Shown: piece after piece, positions 55,809 to 64,000 of the stretch | How the letters are laid out: each line of letters opens with the position of its first letter | Position numbering within the stretch: the stretch's first letter is position 1 | From: Flammulina velutipes | Lineage: Eukaryota > Basidiomycota > Agaricomycetes > Agaricales > Physalacriaceae | Direction of reading: 5' to 3' | Length of the DNA: 64,000 nucleotides | Assembly (NCBI GenBank): GCA_011800155.1 | Contig: CM022378.1 | Span: 1-64,000 of the forward strand | Notes under the pieces: model-generated | The model's input: the letters and a program-made list of their open reading frames with translations, nothing else | The model's database searches: none | Told to the model about the DNA's origin: nothing | Translations under genes and position numbers: made by a program

Positions 55809-57847
55809 TCACAACGCCACCGCAACTGCCACCGATTCACTCTCACTCTCGCTGTACCGCTCGCGCGGGGGCATATCAATCTGCGAACCCGTCGGCACAC
55901 ATCCTCTAGATAGAGTACTGGACGACTCACGTCATAATCCCGACTAGGGCCCCCCGCCGCGAAGGAGGAGCTCAATCCGGGGTTCTTGCCCACGTGAAAG
56001 GCGCTGCCCTCCGCGTACATACCATCGTCGGAGGCGCCACGGCCTCTGACAGTGTTACGCATATTTAATCTATGTTAGTTAGCGGTGATGGAATGTAAGC
56101 AGAAGCAATGTATGCTTACGTCGCCAATAACGAGCTGGTATATGCTGTGACACGTGTTAGGACGAAGAGGCTCGATATACAAATGGCGAGAGGATTACCT
56201 GTAGCTACACATGCGTTGAACAGCTGGAAGATTAGCTGGGATGGGGCGGCCAAGTACTGGATAAAATTATCAGGCGTCATCCTAAACCCATGGGATGGAA
56301 ATATTACCGTGGCCATAACCGCAAGATTCAGCAGACTATAAAGCCGTGAGCGCTTCGTTTCGCAAGCCAGATGGGAAGACTCACGTCGTCAAAACACCGC
56401 TCGTGATGAGATAGGTAGATAACAAGCTGAGCATCCGCCTAGTTCTAGATTTCGTAAATTCAAAGCTGAACGAGAAGATGTAGGGGGAGAGGGGACGCAC
56501 GGTGCAAACGACGTTCGAACGCGGTACAGCTCATGACATAGTATTCCAGCGATGACGATATCGAGGCCGCTGCGTACCGTGCAGGCAACGATGGCAAGCC
56601 ACTACAACGATTAGAATCTGAATGTTCGAGTAATGGCAAAAGTATCGGCGTACTCTGAGTGTTTGCGCTGATGATGCGACCGAAGCTGTGTTACTAAACG
56701 TCTGTCAGTATATGAACGGCACGAGTGGCGTTTGAGCCTTACACGATGTATACTGTCACTGTAAGGCGTATGAGGTCTCGAACGGGGGTAAGGATGACGA
56801 TGAAGGCTTACCTATTCCGAGAGCTAGCAACCGGAAATCAGCTATCCGGCTTCTGAGATGTACACACGAAACGCGTACCAAGGAGAAACGTCGACACAAG
56901 AATCTAGAGGTGTGACGAGTTAGAAAGCCTTCCGAATGATCAACAGCACTTACCACAGCAATGCTGACGAGCGTCAACTTCTTGTTGACTATAGGTGGAA
57001 ATTAGACTACATCGAGAGTTAAGACAACGAACGTACGCGCACGGATGCGATATGCCAGGAACCTGGAAGATCGCATAGGTTAGACGGGCAATGTAGGTAA
57101 TGCAAGGCATTTACAAGTGCACGACGAACGCCAACAGATTCTGAAGCCAATAATAAGCAAACTGAGGTACTCGAGCTTCTGTCACGTACCGTGAGGAGGG
57201 GCTCTGACTACGAGGGAAGGAAATGGGTATATGATGATAAAGAGGAACTTCTGCGGGAGGACATACTGCCATGCTCCTGTTCAAACATTTAGGACGAAAT
57301 CAAGCAAAATCTATTTAGAAAGGACGTACCAGATCATGATCGGAAGAGCCATTGGATTCGCATAGTTGAGGATAAGATAGTAGTAAAGAGCGTGTGCGAT
57401 GAATATCAGATGCAATGTATCCAGAATCCTAGTCAACGTCAGAATGGGGACGATGCGAATATGACGGAGACGGTAATACCAGAGAACAGCCACCTGCGGA
57501 ACGAATCGTTAGTCGAGTATCTCAAAGTAATGATGGTTGGAAACGAACCAGAAGCTTGAGAGTGATGTGATCTTTTGTGTACGTCCCATACTGCAGAACA
57601 ATCAGAAGAAGTACCATATCCCCAGAAGCACTGCACTCACATAGAAGATCGTCTGCAGAATCGTCACGCCATAAAACCTTCAATGTGTTAGCCTAACCAA
57701 TGTGGAGGGAAGAGAGCCTCACGTGGAACCAAGGACCAGTCCAACGAGTGTGACACCCAGCGTGGGGTTCAGATCTAACACAACGGGTGGGGAAGCCATC
57801 ATAGACGAATCCACCATCTCTGCATCGCTCGTCTTATAAGCCCGCAT
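55809..57847 (-). CDS. DUF6534 seven-helix membrane protein
   Basis: A gene with more than ten exons. The first five are 57847-57723, 57677-57641, 57590-57549, 57493-57480 and 57428 onward. Joined pieces give the family pattern: NPTLGVTLVGLVLGSTFYGVTILQTIFY, then LLVAVLWILDTLHLIFIAHALYYYL, then NLLAFVVHLFLAYRIRAL and VNKKLTLVSIAV. Further on are WLAIVACTVRSGLDIVIAGILC, LLSTYLITSGVLTTLLNLAVMAT and YTSSLLATLNMRN. After a last intron the end is DIDMPPRERYSESE...VAL. DUF6534 proteins have seven helices and are numerous in Agaricomycetes, with unknown function. Internal exons between about 56930 and 56640 are less certain. Confidence 0.82.
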
Positions 57848-58697
57848 GGTAATTGCGTCCGTGGACCATGGTCGGGCAAAATATCTTCATCCGCGCCACA
57901 ACGTGATAGCATCTCGCTTTGAAACGTGTGGGTAGCTGATTAAACGGGAGATATGCTGCATTGGAGATCTGTTCCTGCGCGAGTTGATCCAGGGCTCGCC
58001 TACTTTGCATTTTCGACACGAAAAGCTGGAGTGATAGCCTGTGATAGCGGGATGGGCATCAGAATTGATCAGATTCAAACAAAGGGCAAGGAACACTTGG
58101 CTCGGCGAAGGGAGAGAGGAAGAGACGAAGAAAGCCAACAACTCAGAGAGGTCGGAGGATTTTGTGCCTCTGTTTGGGCGAGAGGTTAGTTACAACGTCG
58201 AGAGCATGCATCGTCCAAGAGGCGTTACAAAAACTGTAAGATCTAGGGCATTGGAAATGAGAAAATCATCCCGAGAATCCACGATCGATGTGCAGTGATC
58301 CGGGGACAAACTAGGTGCTGGGTGTGCCTTTCGTAGAAAGCAAGCCAAGGAAGAGTAGCCGTTGGGCGAAAAGGGGTCGGAGATTTACTGAAAGCAGCCA
58401 GCTAGCCGCGCAGTACGAAGAAAAGGACTCTAGAGAACAGAACAATGCGCAGTAATTCGCAGAAGAGAATTGTTAGCGTCATTGAAGGGAGAAACAAGCG
58501 ATGGAATACAAAATACGAATGCACAATAGGACCTCACAGCAAGCCCTACCACCCATGGGATGTTCAAGTCTGACAGTGACAGGGAGTTCAAAGTTGGTAG
58601 AGTCTGGTAGAGTGCACCAGAGTCACGTTGTGAACCTTATTACGTAATACACCAATCATTGTTCGTCCGCTTACCACCATCGTCTCTTCTCGTTGCA
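57848..58697. other. Divergent intergenic region
   Basis: No gene supported. RTGTGGCGCR on the minus strand (57892) is 45 bases upstream of the DUF6534 start. Confidence 0.4.
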
Positions 58698-59727
58698 ATG
58701 GAGGCTGCTACGCCTATGGTGCTACCAGTGGAAATCGTTAAAGTCGTCTTTGAGCTAGCCAGTGTCGATGACGAGACTCTGCTGTCCATCGCGCAAGTAT
58801 GCACGGCGGCTAGGCATTGGTGCGTCGGCTTTTCTCGCTTTGTTATATGATACTGATGTCCATCGCTGTAGGATAAATGCAGTGGTGTATCGTAACGTTA
58901 GATTCAACAGAATGGAAATCACGTCTGCATTCACTTCGTCCGTTTTAACCAAAGACTCTGCGACGCACGTCAAGGAACTACTCATCACCACCCATGTTGC
59001 TCCCGAATTCGTCGATATCGCATTACGCTCCTGCACAAAGGCAGAAGAGCTCTTCTTGTGGCACGCTACCACTCTTTTCTCGGACATCTCCGCCCAACAC
59101 GTACACCAGATTCTTGACAAAGTCGCGTCGTCTTCCCATCTTCTGCGCCTTGAACGGCTCTTCATCCATGGATTAAATGAACGGCACTTTTACGGTCACT
59201 TCCAAAGCATTACCCACCTTTCCACCTTCATTCCCGTTGCCAACAAATGCTGCTTGCCCAGGCGCGGAGATACCGCGCTCGTAGAGACCATGACCAGTCT
59301 ATCCAAATTTCCAAATCTCACACACGTCGCATTCACAGTCTCCAGCGTCTTCGCAATAACGATGGACATCAACTCTTTCTCCTCCGGTATCTATTCCTTC
59401 GCTGCGAAATACCTTCCACCATCGCTTCGGATGTTCATGGTCGTGATGTACCCCCTCCCTCGCGATATCGTGGTATGTTGTGCATTGAAGGATATATGGA
59501 AGGTGGAAGAGTGCTCTGGAGACCCACGTTATATCGTTCTGGATTTGACGAAAGTGGCTGGAGGCGGGATTTGTCATGACTACCGAAATACGGAGTTCTC
59601 GCTGGGGGATGTACCTCTACTTCCCTCGCTGTTGCGGGATCTGTTTGATCTTGCGGATAAGGAACTCGTCGCGCGGCTCGAAACTGGAAAGTATGATTCG
59701 TCGTCCAGCATCTCCGGAGGACATTGA
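58698..59727 (+). CDS. F-box-like protein, 325 residues
   Basis: Exons 58698-58819 and 58872-59727 join across a 52-base intron (GTGCGT...CTGTAG). The N-terminus (LPVEIVKVVFELASVDDETLLSIAQVCTAARHW) is an F-box, and INAVVYRNVRFNRMEI continues directly after the splice, as in the common Agaricomycete F-box type. The rest has leucine-rich-like strands (THVKELLITTHV, FPNLTHVAFTV, LPPSLRMFMVVMYPLP). It probably acts as an SCF substrate adaptor. It belongs to another subfamily than the genes at 32700 and 48149. Confidence 0.8.
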
Positions 59728-60024
59728 GTGTCAAGTTATTTGTGCTAATCGGTGAGTATGATTCCTTTGTCTGTTGTGATGAACGTCTAAAGACACCAGT
59801 CTAGTGTATTCATCTGTCCTGGGTCATCGAGCTCCGACGAGAACAGGTATTCGCTCAGTACCCCAGACGTTCCCAACGACTTTCGGTGAGCCTTCCAACC
59901 TCCTGCAAAAAATTCTTGTCATCGATCTCACGCGCTATGTGGAAGCAGATCCTCTAACTGAATATCTTACGATAATAGCCAAGTCCCCACCCCAACGAAG
60001 GTCTGTCTGTCCCCCGGCCCTCCT

Positions 60025-60871
60025 TCAATGGGGCCAGCTATAACAACTTTCTTGTCGGTTAACAAAATGAAGATATCCTGCTCCTATCATACCCCAAAAT
60101 TGCGCGAACCCCGTAACATTGTTCACCTCTTTGAACGTGGTCTTGAGTGTTGACTGGGACGGGTCGCTTGTGGCGCCGGCGCTGTTGAACCTCGGAACTG
60201 CGACGTCGGTGTTGACCAGGAGGGATAAGACAGAAGAAGGCTCGTCGGAGGATGACTGGTAGATGGCCTTGATGATGTATTTCGAGTATATCCCGGGGGC
60301 GTTTGGGATATCGGGGATGAGGACGGCTGCTAGGAAATGCGAACTTTCCGTGGGCGGCGGGGTGTTGTCAGACAAGCGGCAGAGGCGCGGATGAAGAAGT
60401 CATCTCGTCGAGAGGTGAGGGAGTATCACTTCCTTCCTGCCTTGCTCGGGGAGAAAGTGAAGGGCGTGGGGGTAGCCGAGGTCTGGATGGCATAACTTGT
60501 TGTCCTTCCAATTGTTGGGATGCGGGAGGCATGGCTTGTAAATGCACAGTTGCATCCGGCGCCGACTGTGGCGTGGGGGGAGAAATATCGCGCTCGTCTG
60601 GTTGAACTATGGGATGTCCCACAGCTGGCGGGTGTGTCGCACGCCGGTCGGGTAAGTGTGGCTTGGAAGACGGGGAGTTGTTGCTCGGTGGTTGTGGATC
60701 CTCGGCTTGCTGAGGGGCAGCTGTATGCAGTGGTGGTGATTGTGGTATGGACACCACTGGTTTCGCCGGTAGCCGATAATGAGAGTGCGCTACGAGTGCG
60801 AGTTCTTCGAATGTACTATGAAAGCATCGAGGGGGCTGGCGCGGGAAGGAGGAATCGAGGCGCGGTTTCAT
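60025..60871 (-). CDS. Hypoth. protein related to the 61504 gene, with proline-rich N-terminal part, possibly broken
   Basis: Two overlapping minus-strand frames. The first, 60871-60368, is proline-rich (LPPRPSLSPRARQ). The second, 60375-60025, has no ATG at its start. Its segment FLAAVLIPDIPNAPGIYSKY ... NTDVAVPRFNSAG ... FWGMIGAGYLHF aligns with the protein at 61504 (LVLAMIRKGDGGSFYSKF ... NSDVTVPAFWSEG ... FRGTIGDGKIYM). The two frames probably belong to one gene broken by a frameshift or joined by an unrecognised intron. The C-terminal end seen in the 61504 protein (GSGTW) is missing. Confidence 0.4.
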
Positions 60872-60885
60872 GCAGCGTAACGTGA

Positions 60886-61503
60886 CACGTGATCCGTTGT
60901 CCCTTTCCTCCGAACCATCACCATCCTGGTTTGGTTCTCAGTTAGACTACGTCGTATACGTGTTTCGTATATCTACGAATACGCGTCTTTTGGTCCCCAG
61001 CGCTTCTGGCCGCTCATCCCCCAGGTCTACCTCGACGGTTTAGGGGCCCCAAGTCCCTTGACCGTCGTCGGTTTCCCCTACCCAACTCCCGCACTCAGTT
61101 ATCAATATATTCATGTCCGAAATAAAAGTCGATTTGTATTTCTGCCATCTACGGATCTCTCGTCACGTCTACGCCCGCCATGAAAATGTTTTCGAAGCAC
61201 CACGTTCAACCACAAACCCGAGCACTCGAAATATGATCGAACGACAACTGAACGCTGCGGGGTCATTCAACAGATTCGAAGCCTGCAAGTAGCGAGCAGG
61301 ATGTCGCATGTCGCTTACTTAGAGCTTGATTCGAAGAGAGATAAAGAGAGGTACTGAATAGAAAGCTCTGTTCCTTTCCCGTCATTCGTATAAGCCTTGT
61401 CTAAGAAAAAACGTAGCCGGAAGCGCTCTGACGGTTTACATTCGACAATTCAATAGGTATGTGAGCATGTCGTCTAACCGCTGACCGCATCCATGGACCT
61501 ATC
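60886..61503. other. Intergenic, no gene seen
   Basis: Spacer between the two related small genes. Confidence 0.4.
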
Positions 61504-61917
61504 ATGGGAAACAAGTATTCTTCCGTCGCGAACGCATCAAAACCATTAGTCCTAGCTATGATTCGAAAAGGCGACGGTGGTAGCTTCTACAGCAAGTTCA
61601 AGCTTGAGGGGGAGATGTGGGCTAACGAAAATGACCATGACAAGGGCAAGGTTCCCATCAGCTTCAATTGCAACTCGGACGTCACTGTCCCCGCTTTCTG
61701 GTCAGAGGGTTCAGCCAAGAACCCGCCTGTACGTGGTATCGAGTGCACGGTCAGCAATCGCCTCGACGCTAGTGGCCACGACTCATTCCGCGGTACGATC
61801 GGTGATGGGAAAATCTACATGAAAACGAGCAAGGGTGTAGTTGTGAAGGGCAAGATCAAAGGTGGCCCGACCACGGGGCAGACCTTTGTTGGATCGGGTA
61901 CCTGGCTCAGTGGGTAG
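61504..61917 (+). CDS. Small beta-rich unknown protein, 137 residues
   Basis: An uninterrupted frame with good coding character. The protein alternates short polar and hydrophobic strands with many glycines and ends FVGSGTW, suggesting a compact beta-sandwich or beta-barrel. There is no signal peptide, so it is probably cytosolic. It aligns with the frame at 60025-60375 over about 90 residues, in inverted orientation 1.1 kb away, so the two form a diverged inverted duplicate pair. A lectin-like or cytolysin-associated role can be imagined, but nothing in the sequence proves it. Confidence 0.6.
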   Translation: MGNKYSSVANASKPLVLAMIRKGDGGSFYSKFKLEGEMWANENDHDKGKVPISFNCNSDVTVPAFWSEGSAKNPPVRGIECTVSNRLDASGHDSFRGTIGDGKIYMKTSKGVVVKGKIKGGPTTGQTFVGSGTWLSG

Positions 61918-62081
61918 AGGCGCTGATTGTAACGAGGAATCTAGTGCGGGATGTGTATCACAATATCTACATTGCGGTCACCTGACTGATATCTACTATC
62001 CAGAATATCGCAAGGTTTTCGACACCATTCATGTCTTTCTAATGTCCATACCACAGATACTTAGCTACAATATACATCGAT

Positions 62082-64000
62082 TCACAAGACCCCATAGCTC
62101 TCATTATCCCGATTTCGACGCCACCCGACTCGCGCCAAAAACTTGCTCCCAGTCCGAGACATATTCGGACTCTCTGTACTCAGTGACATCGGCGACGCTG
62201 TTTTTCGAGGAGAAGGTATCGCTTTCTCATGCATACCTTCCCGTTTCCCAAGAGCTTTGATATCACGAACAACCTGCAAGAACGTAGGTCGACGAGATGG
62301 ATCGCAATCCCAGCATTGGTGGACTACGTCGTGCAGTCCGGGGAAGTCGAACGGAGCACATGGAATGGGAGGACGTGCGTTTTCATCTGAACGATTGATT
62401 CGTTAGCATGCCTGCTTTAGGAATGTGCGTCACGTACTGAGAACATAATTCCGCACGGTAATATCGTCTGCAAGGGGCCAAGGTACTTTCCCCATTGACA
62501 ATATCTCGACACAACATATGGCAAATGCGTAAACGTCGATTTTGGTTGTCAGATGGCTGACACCTGACATAAGTTCGGGAGCTTGCCAACGTAGAGTTCC
62601 GTCTACAAATCGTAGGTGAGATTAGTCTTGCAACGAGTCAATGACAAGCAGACATACGAGGAAGAGGCGTTCCACTGAGCCTGTACGCTTCAGACCTCAT
62701 ATCGCTTTGGCCAAAATCCGTAATAACACAGTTACATCGATCCGTTACCAGAAGATTCGACGCCTAAGCTTATATTAGACGATCGACTATGAATACAAGG
62801 AGAGCGCACCTTCAAATCCCCGTGTATGATATTAAGGCTATGTAGGTATGACATCCCCTTTGCAATATCAGACATCAATTCCACTGAGTCGCATCCTGTT
62901 TAAAGAGTTCATTAGCGACGGCATTTCCCAATCACAAGCGGGTTACAACCCACCATGTAAGCCCAACCTATCGTCTGTGTCTCCCATACCGGTGGCGTTC
63001 AATTTATCTCTAGCCTCTGCCCTCCTCAGAAACTCCACAAGGGAGCCTTCTTTCATATACGGACTGACAAAAAACCATGGCGGGTCCCCACTAGTGCTCG
63101 ACGCGCCATACAACTCCAAGACGTTCGGATGTCCACCTCTTTAACGAACAAGTCCTTCGGCGTCGTCTGGGCAAGAACTTTGATGGCGACCGTTCTGCTG
63201 CGCCACATCCCTTTGTACACGTCAGAGAAGTAGCCCAACCCAATTTTACGCGTAAACTCCACTTCGAATCTGAATCATTTTGAGAGTATGAAATACCAAG
63301 AAGCGACGGACTTACTTCGTGATAGTCCAGCTCGGTAAGTTCGAAGCAACTTCGGGGTCCTCGCTCATTCTTCTGAGTGCGCCAATACCGCTTTCCAAAA
63401 ACTCTCGATCAATCCTGTTCGCCTCCTCCTTATCCCTAGCAGAGTCCAACGACGAGGAAGATTGCATTGGGGCCATATTGTTCGGCCTGTGGGGCAAGTA
63501 TCTGAGAAACCTGGCCCTTGGAGAACGCGGGTTGAGGAACGAGACATTAGCGGGGGGCTCACTCTCTGTTTGGCGAGGGATAATCCGCTCCAAGGCGCGT
63601 TCTAGAGTCTTGATGGCCTCAGCTATCTCATTCCGCTCCACACCAAGTGTCTCTACCATGACAAGGTCGTTTCCTGCTGCAACAGTGCGCTTCAACACAT
63701 TTCTAAGCATTGCAGCGTCAACAGCAGCGTCGATGGAGTTTTGCGTCGCCACTAGCTCGTCGAAAGGGGATGAGGATACGCTGATCTGTTTCGACACCTC
63801 TGGGTCACTGAGTATTGGAGCAGGAAAAGGTTTTGGTAGACGATCTTCCTGGCGAGATGACGAAGCATGTCCAAGAGCCTCAAGAATCGTCTTCGCCTCT
63901 TTTTCTTGACGAACATTCAACACTTGCACTTGCTTCAGAATTCTGATCTGAATGGAAAACTTGGTGGATGTGAATAAAATGAATGTTATGAAGCACACCG
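62082..64000 (-). CDS. TKL-like protein kinase, cut by window edge and apparently frameshifted
   Basis: The gene continues past the right edge; the first exon seen starts at 63947 after a CATTCAG acceptor. The N-terminal part is helical (LRNVLKRTVAAGNDLVMVE ... EIAEAIKTLERALERI). The kinase domain has the glycine loop (GLGYFSDVYKG), VAIK lysine, HGDLK catalytic loop, TDFG, RWQAPELM and a DPSRRPTF C-lobe. Near 63133 the frame breaks: KEVD is followed out of frame by HPNVLELYGAS, and about six residues usual between them (a W-x-x-L type segment) are missing. Other exons join in frame through to the stop at 62082. HGD in place of HRD is common in these fungal kinases. It is a possible pseudogene, unless an unusual splice occurs. 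Confidence 0.75.

Noticed and set aside
60520..60885. 121-codon plus-strand frame
   Set aside because: It is antisense to the proline-rich minus-strand frame and has no features of its own.
1..64000. CRISPR arrays, operons or bacterial insertion sequences
   Set aside because: Introns, a eukaryotic telomere and a eukaryotic tRNA show this is nuclear fungal DNA; no regularly spaced short repeats were seen.

Overview
The window is the end of a chromosome from a filamentous mushroom-forming fungus (Basidiomycota, probably Agaricomycetes). It starts with C-rich telomere repeats. Genes have many short introns (mostly 45-60 bases). Several protein families are ones expanded in this class: F-box, BTB/POZ, DUF6535, DUF6534, Pho80/Pcl-type cyclins and TKL-like kinases. 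An AA9 lytic polysaccharide monooxygenase points to a plant-litter or wood-degrading lifestyle. Species cannot be told from the sequence.

0-11 kb, subtelomere: telomere repeats abut the 5'-truncated end of a Penelope-like retroelement of the telomere-attaching (Coprina/Athena) kind. Degenerate interstitial telomere repeats follow at about 1.0-1.1 kb and 1.51-1.54 kb. Beyond these lies sparse, decayed DNA. It holds an old duplication of about 1.2 kb (3.5-4.7 and 8.7-9.7 kb) whose best-kept part is a tRNA-like element, and two predicted small genes (5.8 and 7.3 kb) whose start codons appear to be split by an intron (AT|G).

11-30.5 kb: a lysine/alanine/serine repeat protein, a BTB-like gene with a 15-base microexon, two Pho80-like cyclins flanking a frame-broken BTB gene and a tandem duplication, a BTB/POZ gene, an F-box/LRR-like remnant, and the AA9 monooxygenase.

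30.5-41 kb: an F-box gene, a DUF6535 membrane-protein gene and a secreted phytase-like esterase gene. 41-47.5 kb: gene-poor, repeat-rich DNA with diverged tandem duplications and a pyrimidine-skewed array of units about 1 kb long.

47.5-64 kb: a frameshifted F-box paralogue, two decayed BTB-like paralogues, a small 80-residue protein, a 548-residue unknown protein, a tRNA-Gly(GCC), a DUF6534 seven-helix membrane protein, an F-box gene, two related small unknown proteins, and a TKL-like kinase cut by the window edge and apparently frameshifted. The genes do not form a pathway. They are typical subtelomeric fast-evolving families with recent duplicates in different states of decay. A short motif, RTGTGGCGCR, recurs on both strands across the window far more often than chance would give.
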